Notes: a model not told the origin generated them from the sequence alone. DNA of 64,000 nt from Methyloversatilis discipulorum (GCF_000527135.1 NZ_AZUP01000001.1:1364001-1428000), one strand, 5' to 3'. Counted from the stretch's first letter, positions 35,382-45,253 are shown. Made by a program: numbers and translations.

Positions 35382-38300
35382 TTACTGGTCTGCGGTGGTG
35401 CGCATGCCGGCGAGCAGGCGCTTGGCTTCGTCCGGCGCCATGCGACCGGTCTTCACGCGTTCGAGGATGTCGCGCGGCGACAGCGCAGGCGGTGCCGACG
35501 GTGTGGCGACGTAGGCCGCCACCGGCTGTTCGATCTGCGGGGCCGAGGCGGCCGCGACCGGCTGCGCCCAGAAGCGCCGGCGCTGGAAGGCGGTGCCGGG
35601 CAGCGGCACGCGCCGACGCAGCGGCGGTACCGGCTGAGCACTCCAGTCGTCGAAGGCACCGCTGACCCAGGCACGCGCCAGCGCCGCGGGATCGCTGCCC
35701 GCCTCCGCGGGCGCGCCGTCGGCGTCCGCCACGCCCTTGAACACGCCGGCCGGAAGCGCCGAGGCGTCGAGCTGCCAGAACTCGCCTTCCAGACTGGCGC
35801 GCAACTGCGCCGCCAGCGTCCCCAGGTCGTCAGCGATCACGGCGAGCCGATTGGGCTGGGCGACGCGCGCCACACGCAGCGTCGCCGCCAGATCGGCCAG
35901 CGACAGCGCCTCTCCGCGTTCCAGCGCACGCTCGACATGGCGTGCCAGCGACTGCGCCATCGTGCGCAGCGTGTCCGGCGTGCGCGCCGACAGCACGACG
36001 ATGTGCGGCCCGGGCAGATCCGCCTGCGGCACGCCCGGCCATTCCTCCACCACCAGGTGCGCGTTGGAACCGCCGGCCCCGAACGAGCTGACCGCCGCCA
36101 GCCGCGGCAGCGCGCGTCCGGCCGCGTCGCGCGGCGCCGGCCAGTCGGCCGCGGTGGCCTGCACGCGGAACGGCAGCTTCGAAAAATCGATATTGGGGTT
36201 CGCCGGCTCGCTGTGTATCGACGGCGCCAGCCGGCCATGCCGCATCTGCAGCAGCACCTTGCTCAGCGCGGCCACGCCGGCTGCGGATTCGAGATGGCCG
36301 ATCTGCGACTTCACCGAACCGATCGGCACCACTGCGTCATCCAGCGCGCCTTCGAGCGCCATCGCCAGGCCGCGCAGCTCGATCGGGTCGCCCAGGCCGG
36401 TACCGGTACCGTGCGCCTCGATATAGCCCAGGCGCGATGCCGGCACGCCGGCCGCGGCGAAGGCATCCGCAATCACCTCGCTCTGCCCGACCGGTGTCGG
36501 CACGGTGAAACCGGACGTGCGCCCGCCGTGGCCGATGGCCGAACCGCGGATGACGCCGTGGATGTGGTCGCCGTCGCGCAGGGCGTCGGCCAGGCGCTTG
36601 AGTACCACCACGCCGACGCCCTCGCCCGGCACATAACCGTCGCCGCCAGCGCCGAAGCTGCGGCAGCGGCCGTCGCTGGCGGCGAACTGCAGTTCGCTCA
36701 GCATGCGGTAGCGATACGGGTGGGCCGACACATTGACGCCGCCCGCCAGCACCGCGTCGCACTCGCCGGCGCGCAGCAGCAGGCAGGCGGTGTGCAGCGC
36801 GGTCAGCGAGGACGAGCACATGCTGTCCAGTGCGAACGAGGCGCCGTTGAAACCCAGCGTGTAGGACACACGATTGGCGATCGAGGCGTAGGACGAATTG
36901 GTCAGCGTGGCCGAGCCACCGGCGCCGTAGTACTGGTACTCGCCGTACATGACACCCGCCAGCACGCCGACGCGCGCCCGCTCTCCGTCACGCGACGGCG
37001 GCGACTGCAGGGTCTGCGGGGTGTAGCCGGCGTCCTCGATCGCCAGCCAGGACGCTTCGAGGAACAGCCGCTCCTGCGGGTCCATGCGCTCGGCGTCGCG
37101 TGGCGCGATGCCGAAGAACAGCGGATCGAAACAGTCGTGCTGGTCGATCAGCGCGGCCCAGCGTGCGTAGGCGCCGCTCTTCCCCGCCTCACCCTCGCGC
37201 CGGGTGAAGGCGGGATCGTCCGGCCAGCGCTGCGACAGCTCGCCGACGCAGTCCGTGCCCTGCAGCAGGTTGTCCCAGAAGGTGTCGAGGTCGGTGGCAC
37301 GCGGATAGCGGCCGGCGATGCCGACGATGGCGATGGCCAGGCCGTGCCCCGCCTCCGTGCCTTGGGCCTCGGCTTCCGGCTGGATGGATGGCGCCGGCGC
37401 CGCAGACGCCACCGCGACGGCCGGCGGTGCAGCCTCCACCGGCGGCGCAGCGGCGACGCCGACGAAGCGGGCCGCGGCCTCCGGCTCAGCCGACGCGATG
37501 CGCGCAGCGAGGTCCTGCACGGTGTCGGCTTCGTACAGCAGCGTTTTCGGCAGCGATGAAAAGTGCTTGTCCAGTTCGCCGTTCAGGTCCATCACCATGA
37601 TGGAATCCAGTCCGAGCGACTGCAGCGGGGTCGCCGGCGTGACGCGGGCGCGTGCAATGCCGCAGGCTCGGGCCAGCATGTCGCCGAGCCGGTCACGCAG
37701 CGCCGCCGTCGTGTCGGCGCTGGTCGGCGCGACGGATGCCGGCGGCTGCACGAGCGGCTGCGCCGCGGCCGGCTCGACCTCCAGCAGTCGGGCCACGCCG
37801 TCGCGCCGGCCGCTGCAGACGACCACGCCGGCCGCGCCGCTCGCCATCGCGCTGCGCAGCGCCTGTACGCCCTGCTCCGCGTCGAGCAGTTCGAGGCCGC
37901 GCTCGGCCATCCACTGCATGACCGGCGGCGGGGCCTGCATGCCACTTTCGCTGCGCCACAGCGGCCAGGCCAGTGCCAGCGTGCGACCGCGGCGGGCGCC
38001 GCCGGCCACCGCCTGCGCCCGCAGCTCGGCGAAATCGTCCAGCCAGGCATTGGCGTAGGCATAGACGCTCTGGCCGACATTTCCGTGCGCGCCGGCCAGC
38101 GACGAGAACAGCACGAAAGCTTCGAGCGGATCGTCGCGCGTGGCCTCGTCGAGCAGGCGGGCGGCGGTGATCTTGGGCGCCAGCACGGCCTGCCAGTCGT
38201 CGTCGCCGTGCTTGACGAAGAAGGCGTCGCGCAGCACGCCGGCCGCGTGAATGACGCCGCGCACCGGGCCCAGCGTCGCCCGCACCTGCTGCAGCACACC

Positions 38301-41300
38301 GGCCAGCGATGCGGCGTCGGTCACGTCGCCCTGCACGTAGACGACCGACGCGCCCTCGCCGCCGAGCGACGCGACTGCGCGTGCGCCTTCGTCGTCGAGC
38401 GGACTGCGCCCGACCAGCGCGACGTGCACGCCGCAGCCAGCCAGCCAGCGCGCGAAGGTGCGACCAAGCGCGCCCATGCCGCCGGTGATCAGATAGGTCG
38501 CGCCGCGCGTGGGCAACCAGCCGTCCTGCGGCGCGTCCAGCCAGGCGAAGCGCTCCTCTTCGATGCAGCCCTCGTGTATGCGCAGACGCGGGACATGCCC
38601 GGGCGACAGCGGGCGGGCCAGCACTGCGGCGACCGCGTCGGCGCGGCGCACCGGGTCGTCGAGGGTGGCGGCATCCAATTCGAGCAGCGCGGCGGACACC
38701 CGCGGCGCCTCGAGATGCAGGCTCTTCAGCAGGCCGGCCATCGCGGCGTGGAAACAGCGTCCGTCGTCGGACGACGGCGTGCCCACATAGACCAGTCGCA
38801 GTGAGCGTGCGCCGAGCGCGCCCACCAGCAACTGCGCCAGCGCGACGAAGCGCCGCGCGTCGGCCTCGGTGGAGCCGCGCGCGTTGCCGCTCATCCAGAC
38901 CGCGGTGGCCGGGAAGGCGTCACCGTGCTGCAGCAGTTCGAGCAGGGTGCGCCGATGGGCGGCGTCGCTCGCGTCCATATCCACGCAGTGCCCGTCGTGG
39001 AAGCGGAAGCGCGATGCCGTTTCGACGCTCCACAGCGGTTGCGCGGGATACAGGCGACGCAGCCGGGCGGCAAGTCCGCCCAGCCCGACCCCGGCAGCGC
39101 CTGCGAGCAGCATGGGCGAGACAGCCAGACCAGCAGGCGATCGCCCGTCGGCGACGACCCACTGTCGCTGCAGCAGATGCAGCGGCGCCGTGCGCGCGCC
39201 GTCCCAGGCGCGGAAGCAAAAGCCCTCGATGTCGGCCAGAACGCTGCCGTCGTCTGCGCAGACACGGAAGTCGTAGGCGTGCAGGCCCGGTGCCGGCGTG
39301 CCGCGATAGTCGATGCGCACGACGGCGCGTTCGCGCAGCGGCGCGTGCAGCGTCAGGCGGCGCATCGAGAACGGTACGAAGGCGCGCCCGGCCGCCAGCA
39401 CGGCGTCCGGGGCCAACGCCACCGCGCACTGGAATACGCCGTCGAGCAGGGCCGGATCGATGCGGCCGACGTCGTCGCGCGGAGTGACCGACAGTTCGGC
39501 GACGGCGTGTGACGCATCGCGCATCAGTGCCCGTACCGGCTGGAAGTCCGGCCCGTAGCGCAGCCCCATCCGTTCGAAGCGCGCATAGAAGGCGTCGCGG
39601 TCGAACGCTCCCGACGGCCGGCCGATGATGAGCGGTGACGCCTCCGTCACGGCCGCACGCAGCGATCCGCGCAGATGAGCCGCGCCGCTGTCCTTGCCAC
39701 CGCTGCGCACGGCGCAGCGCCCATCGGCTTCCAGCTCCACCGTCACGTCAGCCGGCGCGTCGAGCACCAGCGGGCGTCCCCACATCAGGTCGCGGAATTC
39801 GATGGCGTCGCTGCCGGGCAGGCGCGCAGCCAGCAACTGCAGGAAGCCGGCCGCAGGAAAAACCGCGTGTCCGTCGACCACGTGGTTGCGCGCGCGCCAG
39901 TCGTCCGGCGCAATGTGCAGCGCACCCGCGAGCGCTGCGCTCGCCGGCGCGACGTCGAAACGCACTGCGGACGGTGTCTGCGCGCCGCCTATCCAGTGGC
40001 GGGTGCGGCGGAAGGGATAGCCCGGCAGATCCAGCGGCTGCGGCATGACCGGTCCCGTCGTCAGCCACAGCGCCGACCACTGCACCGGCGCGCCGGACAG
40101 CCAGCGCGCCGCCAGCGCGAGCGGGTCGCCGGTGCCTGCATCCGCAGCCGCAGACGCGCCGCCGACAAGGCCCCGCTGCACGTCACCGGCCGACAGCGAC
40201 TGCAACAGTTCGGCCAGCGAGGCGGCGACGACCAGTGCCCGGGCGCGCAGTGGCGTACGTCCGAGTTGCAGCGTCGCCGCGACGCGGGCGCGTCCGGTCG
40301 GTGTATCGAGTTCTGCCAGACGCGGCGCCAGCCAGTCACGGAAACGCGCGAGCACCACATCGAGCTGTTCGTCGTCGCCGGCCGAGAACGGAAACACCGT
40401 GGCGACGGCGCCACCAGCGACGTCCGCCGGTACATCGACCCACTCCTCGACGATCACGTGCGCGTTGGCGCCGCCAGCACCGAATGAACTGAGCGCGGCA
40501 CAGCGCGGCTGCGCCTCGTCGGGCCAGGGCTCAGTGCGCTGCGGAATGCGGAACGGCGTGCGTGACAGATCAATGGCCGGATTGATCCGCGCCGAGTGCA
40601 GCGAGGCGAACAGCGTGCGCGCGCGGAACTGCAGCAGAAGCTTGGTCAGTCCGGCGACGCCGGCGGCCGATTCGAGATGACCGATATTCGCCTTGACCGA
40701 ACCGAGCGCGCAGCGCTGCGGCCGCTCGCCCGCCCAACCGGCGAGCAGGCCCTCGACCTCGACCGGATCGCCCAGCCCGGTGCCGGTGCCATGTGCCTCG
40801 ACATAGCCGATGCGCGATGCGCCCAGGCCGGCGCGCGCCAGCGTGTCGCGGATCAGCACACCCTGGCTGCGCGAACTGGGCACCGTGTAGCCGGTGGTGC
40901 GGCCGCCGTGCGCGATGCCGGTGGCGCGGATCACGCCGAGGATGCGGTCACCGGCCGCGCGTGCGTCGGCGAGTCGGCGCAGCACGACGACGCCCACGCC
41001 CTCGCCCGGCACGAAGCCGTCCGCCGCGTCGCCGAAGGCGTGGCAGCGACCGGTGGGCGACAGCATGCGTTGCTGACTCAGCTGAACATACTTGGACGGG
41101 TGCAGGTAAAGATTGACGCCGCCGGCCAGCGCCACCGCGCACTCGTCGCGGCGCAGGCTTTCGCAGGCCAGGTGCAGCGCGGTCAGCGACGACGAGCAGG
41201 CGGTGTCGAGCGCGATGCTGGGGCCGTCGAAATCGAGTAGCCAGGACAGGCGGTTGGCGACCGACCACGGCATGGCCGTCGGCACCTGACCGCCGCCGCT

Positions 41301-42119
41301 GCGCCAGTGCGTCTCGCCGAGCAAGGGATAGGACAGCGTGGTGGTGCCGGCGAACACGCCGACGCGCGCGGCCGCTCCGGGCTGCGAGCGCGGCAGGCGC
41401 TCCGGCCCGAGGCCGGCGTGTTCCAGTGCGTGCCACGCGCACTCGATGAACAGCCGCTCCTGTGGGTCCATCACGTCGGCATCGACCGCCGACACGCCGA
41501 AGAAGGCCGAATCGAAGGCATCGACGTCGCGCAGGAAGCCGCCCCACTTCGACATGCTGGCCCACTGCGTGCGGGCCACCGGATCGCGGCTGAACAGACC
41601 GTCGGCGGACCAGCGTTCGGACGGCACTTCGCCGACGGCATCGACGCCGGCTCCCAGGGCAGCGGCGAACGACTCCAGGTCGGCGGCCCCGGGGTAGCGC
41701 CCGGCCACGCCGACGATCGCGATCGCCTGATCCATCGCCGCGACGCCGGCATCGGCCGGAACTTCGTCCAGCGTTTCCCACTGGTCGCTGAAGCGCGGCG
41801 CCGCGGCGGCGTGCGTGGCAACCGGCGTCAGCGACGCCGACAGCCGCGCGGCCTCGCCGGGAAAGTGCGTGCGCAGATAGTCATGGACATCGGCCACCGT
41901 CCTGCAGTCGTACAGGAAGGTCCTGGGCAGCATCGGAAAGTGCGCTTCGAGCACGCGCCCCATGGCCACCACGGACATCGACTCGAGTCCGAGTTCCTCC
42001 AGCGTGCCGTGCGGATGAATGCGCGATGCGTCATGCCCTAGTACATCGGCAAATCGATCGATGAGCCACGCCAGCAAGTTGTCGTTCTGCAGTTCCACGC
42101 CGATCACCGCCCCGTTCAT
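35382..42119 (-). CDS. Trans-AT polyketide synthase: ACP-KS-DH-KR-ACP-KS
   Basis: About 2245 residues. In order: ACP (Ser47, LGLESMS); KS1 (about 131-560; Cys308, His443, His481); DH (about 730-980; His746 in HVVDGHAVFP, Asp893 in LLDGVFQ); KR (about 1190-1440; TGGMGALG, Ser1340, Tyr1353, Asn1357; LRD at the LDD position hints at B-type); ACP (Ser1506, LGLDSIM); and KS2 (about 1594-2030; Cys1768 in DSMCSSSLTALH, a form common in trans-AT synthases). There is no AT or thioesterase. The C-terminus is a short helical tail. The leading ACP suits a FAAL-delivered starter, and KS2 must use an ACP on another protein. ATG 42119 is one of several possible starts; ATG 42128 and 42167 are alternatives. 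Confidence 0.93.
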   Translation of the reverse strand: MNGAVIGVELQNDNLLAWLIDRFADVLGHDASRIHPHGTLEELGLESMSVVAMGRVLEAHFPMLPRTFLYDCRTVADVHDYLRTHFPGEAARLSASLTPVATHAAAAPRFSDQWETLDEVPADAGVAAMDQAIAIVGVAGRYPGAADLESFAAALGAGVDAVGEVPSERWSADGLFSRDPVARTQWASMSKWGGFLRDVDAFDSAFFGVSAVDADVMDPQERLFIECAWHALEHAGLGPERLPRSQPGAAARVGVFAGTTTLSYPLLGETHWRSGGGQVPTAMPWSVANRLSWLLDFDGPSIALDTACSSSLTALHLACESLRRDECAVALAGGVNLYLHPSKYVQLSQQRMLSPTGRCHAFGDAADGFVPGEGVGVVVLRRLADARAAGDRILGVIRATGIAHGGRTTGYTVPSSRSQGVLIRDTLARAGLGASRIGYVEAHGTGTGLGDPVEVEGLLAGWAGERPQRCALGSVKANIGHLESAAGVAGLTKLLLQFRARTLFASLHSARINPAIDLSRTPFRIPQRTEPWPDEAQPRCAALSSFGAGGANAHVIVEEWVDVPADVAGGAVATVFPFSAGDDEQLDVVLARFRDWLAPRLAELDTPTGRARVAATLQLGRTPLRARALVVAASLAELLQSLSAGDVQRGLVGGASAAADAGTGDPLALAARWLSGAPVQWSALWLTTGPVMPQPLDLPGYPFRRTRHWIGGAQTPSAVRFDVAPASAALAGALHIAPDDWRARNHVVDGHAVFPAAGFLQLLAARLPGSDAIEFRDLMWGRPLVLDAPADVTVELEADGRCAVRSGGKDSGAAHLRGSLRAAVTEASPLIIGRPSGAFDRDAFYARFERMGLRYGPDFQPVRALMRDASHAVAELSVTPRDDVGRIDPALLDGVFQCAVALAPDAVLAAGRAFVPFSMRRLTLHAPLRERAVVRIDYRGTPAPGLHAYDFRVCADDGSVLADIEGFCFRAWDGARTAPLHLLQRQWVVADGRSPAGLAVSPMLLAGAAGVGLGGLAARLRRLYPAQPLWSVETASRFRFHDGHCVDMDASDAAHRRTLLELLQHGDAFPATAVWMSGNARGSTEADARRFVALAQLLVGALGARSLRLVYVGTPSSDDGRCFHAAMAGLLKSLHLEAPRVSAALLELDAATLDDPVRRADAVAAVLARPLSPGHVPRLRIHEGCIEEERFAWLDAPQDGWLPTRGATYLITGGMGALGRTFARWLAGCGVHVALVGRSPLDDEGARAVASLGGEGASVVYVQGDVTDAASLAGVLQQVRATLGPVRGVIHAAGVLRDAFFVKHGDDDWQAVLAPKITAARLLDEATRDDPLEAFVLFSSLAGAHGNVGQSVYAYANAWLDDFAELRAQAVAGGARRGRTLALAWPLWRSESGMQAPPPVMQWMAERGLELLDAEQGVQALRSAMASGAAGVVVCSGRRDGVARLLEVEPAAAQPLVQPPASVAPTSADTTAALRDRLGDMLARACGIARARVTPATPLQSLGLDSIMVMDLNGELDKHFSSLPKTLLYEADTVQDLAARIASAEPEAAARFVGVAAAPPVEAAPPAVAVASAAPAPSIQPEAEAQGTEAGHGLAIAIVGIAGRYPRATDLDTFWDNLLQGTDCVGELSQRWPDDPAFTRREGEAGKSGAYARWAALIDQHDCFDPLFFGIAPRDAERMDPQERLFLEASWLAIEDAGYTPQTLQSPPSRDGERARVGVLAGVMYGEYQYYGAGGSATLTNSSYASIANRVSYTLGFNGASFALDSMCSSSLTALHTACLLLRAGECDAVLAGGVNVSAHPYRYRMLSELQFAASDGRCRSFGAGGDGYVPGEGVGVVVLKRLADALRDGDHIHGVIRGSAIGHGGRTSGFTVPTPVGQSEVIADAFAAAGVPASRLGYIEAHGTGTGLGDPIELRGLAMALEGALDDAVVPIGSVKSQIGHLESAAGVAALSKVLLQMRHGRLAPSIHSEPANPNIDFSKLPFRVQATAADWPAPRDAAGRALPRLAAVSSFGAGGSNAHLVVEEWPGVPQADLPGPHIVVLSARTPDTLRTMAQSLARHVERALERGEALSLADLAATLRVARVAQPNRLAVIADDLGTLAAQLRASLEGEFWQLDASALPAGVFKGVADADGAPAEAGSDPAALARAWVSGAFDDWSAQPVPPLRRRVPLPGTAFQRRRFWAQPVAAASAPQIEQPVAAYVATPSAPPALSPRDILERVKTGRMAPDEAKRLLAGMRTTADQ

Positions 42120-42329
42120 GACACCCATCCGTGCAGAACGCACGGCGCCGGAGCGCTCAATAGCCATTACCGTGCCAGGGCATTTATGCTTCGCTGCAAC
42201 ATGTGAAATGACGCACGGAAGTGCAGTCCGACCAGCGCTCCATCGGACCGGGCACACGGACACGAAACATCGGCTGCGCAAGGAAAACGCAGGTCAGATT
42301 CCGGAAGTGAAACAAGATGTCATGACAGG

Positions 42330-42508
42330 TGATTCACCCCGCGCACGGTGACGAATGACTTCGGCATCGAAGTTTGCAGTTGGACACAATCTGTCCAGCA
42401 TTGCGACACATGTACTACTTTTAGCCTAAGACGATGGTCAAATAAATGCTTTTTTGATATCGCATTGACATTCGTAGGCAAATGATTCACGCGAGCACGG
42501 TCACGAAT
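42330..42508. repeat. Imperfect direct repeat (42330-42356 and 42483-42508)
   Basis: Two copies of a 26/27-bp sequence share TGATTCAC at the start, CACGGT in the middle and ACGAAT at the end; 22 of about 26 aligned positions match with one gap. The copies are about 153 bp apart and flank the palindrome at 42381. They may be binding sites for one regulator. Confidence 0.5.
42381..42397. promoter_or_regulatory. Operator-like palindrome upstream of the polyketide operon
   Basis: TGGACACAATCTGTCCA has perfect 6-bp arms (TGGACA/TGTCCA) with a 5-bp spacer. It lies about 260 bp upstream of the synthase start, in the AT-rich part of the intergenic region. The binding protein is unknown; no regulator gene lies within the cluster. 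Confidence 0.5.
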
Positions 42509-42662
42509 CGCTGGCCCTCGCTCCTCGCACGAAATCGTTCCCCGCAGCCTTTCCCCGCTTCGATCCAGCATGCGGAGGCCCTGGTCACGGCGATTTCCGC
42601 CGCCCCGGCGGGTGCCCCTTCCTCCCCTTCCGATTCTCCTGGCGCGGCACTGCCGATGCCTC

Positions 42663-42678
42663 TGGCATGCGTATTGCT
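42663..42678 (+). promoter_or_regulatory. Putative sigma-54 promoter of the PEP-CTERM SGNH esterase gene
   Basis: TGGCATGCGTATTGCT fits the -24/-12 consensus (TGGCACG-N4-TTGCW) with one mismatch in the conserved bases and exact GG to GC spacing. It is 115 bp upstream of the ATG at 42793. Together with the similar element at 16373 it suggests RpoN control of PEP-CTERM genes. Confidence 0.7.
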
Positions 42679-42792
42679 GACGCTGCAGCCGCGACCGGAC
42701 GAACATCGATATTTGTGCGGCGCACACACAGAAATCCGGTCATGTGCGCCGTCGGCGAACGATCGATCCTCACCCATGGAAGGACATATCTG

Positions 42793-43869
42793 ATGAGAAG
42801 GTTCATGTGCCGGCTGGCCATGGCGGCCGCGATTGCCGGGGGTGCGTCATCCGTCTGGGCGGCGTCACCGTACTCGGCGATATACGCGTTCGGAGACAGC
42901 TTATCGGATACCGGCAACCTGGTCGGTGCGCTGTCCACGCGGCCGATCGAGGACGTGCTCGCCTGGTGGCCGCCCTTCTCCATTCCCGGCTACGCCGACG
43001 GCTTCTTCGAGGGGCGTCCCACCAATGGCCTGTCGGCCGTCGAGCACCTCGCCGGCGCGCTTGGCATCGGTCTGACCAACTACGCCTGGACCGGTGCGCT
43101 CAGCGGCCACGGCAACGTGCTGCCCTTCGTCAACACCGCCTTCGGAGCGACCGGGCTGCGCGACCAGGTCGACACTCACCTTTCGCTCACCGGCAGTGCC
43201 GATCCGGACGCGCTGTACTTCGTCTGGGGCGGACACAACGACTTCTGGGGCCTGGGCCAGGCCCTGCCCGCCGCCCTCGGCGACGAAACGCGCCGCGCAG
43301 CCCTCCAGCAGGCGGGCCTGACGGCGGCGCAGGACATCGCAGCCAACGTGGATGCGCTGGTCGACGCCGGCGCCCGCAACATCCTCGTGCTCAACAGCAT
43401 TGCGCTTGAACACGAGCCTTTCTGGGCGAGCGCCTTCGCCGCCGATCCCAACCTGCGCGCCCTGCTGCACGAGGGCGTCGACACCATGAACATCCAGCTC
43501 GACAACCTGCTCGACACGCTGGACAGCAGCCAGCAGGCCCTGAACCTGATGCGCTTCGACGCGCAGGACTGGTACGAGGACACGATTGCCGCCGTGCTGG
43601 CCGGCAACGCACCGGGAGGACTGACCAACGCCGTGTCCGCCTGCCTCGACTTCAACGGCAGCGCCTTCGCCGCCTGCGGTGCGCCGGACGAGTACTTCTT
43701 CTGGGATTCGATCCACCTCACCACCGCGGCGTACTCGATGCTGGCCGGCGAACTCGCAGGCGTCGCCGCCGCGCCGGTGCCCGAACCTTCGGCCGCAGCA
43801 CTGATGGCTGCGGGCGGCCTGCTGCTCCTGCTTCGCCGACGACGCGTGACGACCGCAAAGGCGGCCTGA
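42793..43869 (+). CDS. PEP-CTERM SGNH/GDSL esterase
   Basis: A 358-residue exported lipase/esterase. A signal peptide is at the N-terminus (to about SSVWA). The catalytic blocks are FGDSLSDTGN (Ser, block I), GGHNDFW (Asn, block III) and WDSIHLTT (Asp and His, block V). A PEP-CTERM tail follows: VPEPSAAAL, a hydrophobic helix and LLRRRRV. It would hydrolyse esters at or outside the outer membrane after exosortase sorting. The start at 42793 has GGAAGGA upstream. It is divergent from the polyketide operon and 131 bp before the P450 gene. Its link to the polyketide pathway is uncertain. Confidence 0.92.
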   Translation: MRRFMCRLAMAAAIAGGASSVWAASPYSAIYAFGDSLSDTGNLVGALSTRPIEDVLAWWPPFSIPGYADGFFEGRPTNGLSAVEHLAGALGIGLTNYAWTGALSGHGNVLPFVNTAFGATGLRDQVDTHLSLTGSADPDALYFVWGGHNDFWGLGQALPAALGDETRRAALQQAGLTAAQDIAANVDALVDAGARNILVLNSIALEHEPFWASAFAADPNLRALLHEGVDTMNIQLDNLLDTLDSSQQALNLMRFDAQDWYEDTIAAVLAGNAPGGLTNAVSACLDFNGSAFAACGAPDEYFFWDSIHLTTAAYSMLAGELAGVAAAPVPEPSAAALMAAGGLLLLLRRRRVTTAKAA

Positions 43870-44000
43870 CGCTGAAGTACCTCGCAATCACCTGCATCCC
43901 GGACTCGCTGCCGGCGATGCGCCCCCTCACCTTGCCGCCCTTTCACATCCGATACGGATCCGCATCCGCGGACCGACATCGCCCAGACGGAGACGCGACC

Positions 44001-45224
44001 ATGTTCGACCAGAATTTCATCGAGAACCCCTACCCGACCTACCGTGCGCTGCGCGAAGCCGGCGCCGCGCACTGGAATGGCGACTTTCTCGGTGGTGCAT
44101 GGCTGCTGCCTCGGCATGCCGACATCGCCCCGGTGCTGCGCGACAGCCGGCTCAGCGCGCAGCGCAGCCACTGCTACAGCGCCTTGCTACCTGAACCGGC
44201 GCAGCCGGCGTTCGCGGAATTCAACCGCGTGTTCGGCATGTGGCTGCTGTTCCAGGACGCGCCGGAACACACGCTGCTGCGCAAGCTGATGAACAAGGGC
44301 TTCGCGCCGCAGGTGATGGACCTGTGGCGCGATGCGATCACGCGCACCGCGCACCTGCTGATCGATCGCCTGCCCGCGCACGGCACCGTCGACTACATGG
44401 GCAGCTTCGCCCACCCTTTCCCGGCGCTGGTCATCTGCGAACTGATGGGCGTCGACGCGCGCGATCAGGCCGAATTCATCGAGTGGTCGGACGCCATCGC
44501 GCGCTTCTTCGGCAATCCGGCCAGTTCGCTCGAAGTCGCCTATCGTGGGCGCGACAGCCTGCTGGCGATGACGCGCTACTTCGAGGCGGTGGTCGAGCAG
44601 CGTCGGCACGCGCCCGGTGACGACCTGATCAGCCTGCTCATCCGCATCGAGGAGGACGAGGAAGCGCTGAACGGCGAACAGGTGGCATCGCAGTGTTCGA
44701 TGCTCATGTTCGGCGGCCACGAAACGACGCGCAACCTGCTCGGCAACGGCATGCTCGCGCTGCTGCGCCACCCCGAACAGATGCAGGCCCTGCGCGAGGA
44801 CCACTCGCGCATTCCGAACGCGGTGCGCGAAATGCTGCGCTACGACAGCCCGGTGCAATACCTCACCCGGATTGCTGCCGAGGATTTCGAATACGCCGGC
44901 GCGCAGATCAGGCGCGGGCAGATGGTGGTGCCGCTGATCGCCTCCGGCAACCGCGACGAGGCGCGTCATGCCGACGCTGACCGATTCGACATCGGTCGCG
45001 CCGACACCACCCATTTCGCCTTCGGCCACGGGCCGCACGTGTGCATCGGCACACGGCTCGCGCTGCTCGAAGCGGAGATCGCCTTCGACGCGCTGCTCGC
45101 ACGCTGCCCGCACATTTCCGCCGTCGACGCGCGCCCCGAATGGCTGGCGAACTTCGGCTTCCGCGGCTTGAGCACGCTTCGCCTCGACATGCAGACCCAG
45201 CCGGCCGACGCCGTCGCCGTCTGA
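44001..45224 (+). CDS. Cytochrome P450
   Basis: A 407-residue soluble bacterial P450. The I-helix oxygen-activation motif is FGGHETTRNLL, the ExxR motif lies in VREMLRYDSPVQYLTR, and the haem loop is FGHGPHVCIG with Cys348 as the axial thiolate. The MWLLFQDAPEHTLLRKLMNKGF region is typical of CYP107-like enzymes from natural-product pathways. It lies 29 bp upstream of the desaturase gene and beside the polyketide operon, so oxidation of the polyketide or its fatty starter is likely but unproven. No ferredoxin gene is adjacent. ATG 44001 with GGAG upstream fits the family N-terminus. Confidence 0.93.
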   Translation: MFDQNFIENPYPTYRALREAGAAHWNGDFLGGAWLLPRHADIAPVLRDSRLSAQRSHCYSALLPEPAQPAFAEFNRVFGMWLLFQDAPEHTLLRKLMNKGFAPQVMDLWRDAITRTAHLLIDRLPAHGTVDYMGSFAHPFPALVICELMGVDARDQAEFIEWSDAIARFFGNPASSLEVAYRGRDSLLAMTRYFEAVVEQRRHAPGDDLISLLIRIEEDEEALNGEQVASQCSMLMFGGHETTRNLLGNGMLALLRHPEQMQALREDHSRIPNAVREMLRYDSPVQYLTRIAAEDFEYAGAQIRRGQMVVPLIASGNRDEARHADADRFDIGRADTTHFAFGHGPHVCIGTRLALLEAEIAFDALLARCPHISAVDARPEWLANFGFRGLSTLRLDMQTQPADAVAV

Positions 45225-45253
45225 CGCCCTCAATCCACTGCAGGAGTACTTCC

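Larger units (their letters stand above)
42120..42792. promoter_or_regulatory. Divergent regulatory intergenic region of the polyketide cluster
   Basis: No gene is supportable in these 673 bp. The stretch 42400-42480 is the most AT-rich part of the neighbourhood and should hold promoters; it contains TTGACA at 42465-42470 (plus strand) and TTGACC on the minus strand near 42434-42439, each without a convincing -10 box. The region also has a palindrome, a direct repeat and a sigma-54 element, listed separately. It must drive the synthase operon leftwards and the PEP-CTERM esterase, P450 and desaturase genes rightwards. Confidence 0.6.

Noticed and set aside
34131..37559. Very long open frame (over 1100 codons) on the plus strand opposite the synthase and monooxygenase genes
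   Set aside because: The protein is rich in Arg, Ala, His and Val with no domain, and lies antisense to genes with clear motifs. High G+C makes such antisense frames common.
35382..42119. A hidden AT domain within the large synthase
   Set aside because: No GHSxG acyltransferase motif occurs between KS1 and DH or elsewhere; a separate AT gene supplies the activity.
42381..42397. The palindrome as a LuxR-type (quorum sensing) box
   Set aside because: Arms and spacing (6-5-6) do not match the usual 20-bp lux box, and no LuxR or LuxI gene is nearby; kept only as an unassigned operator.
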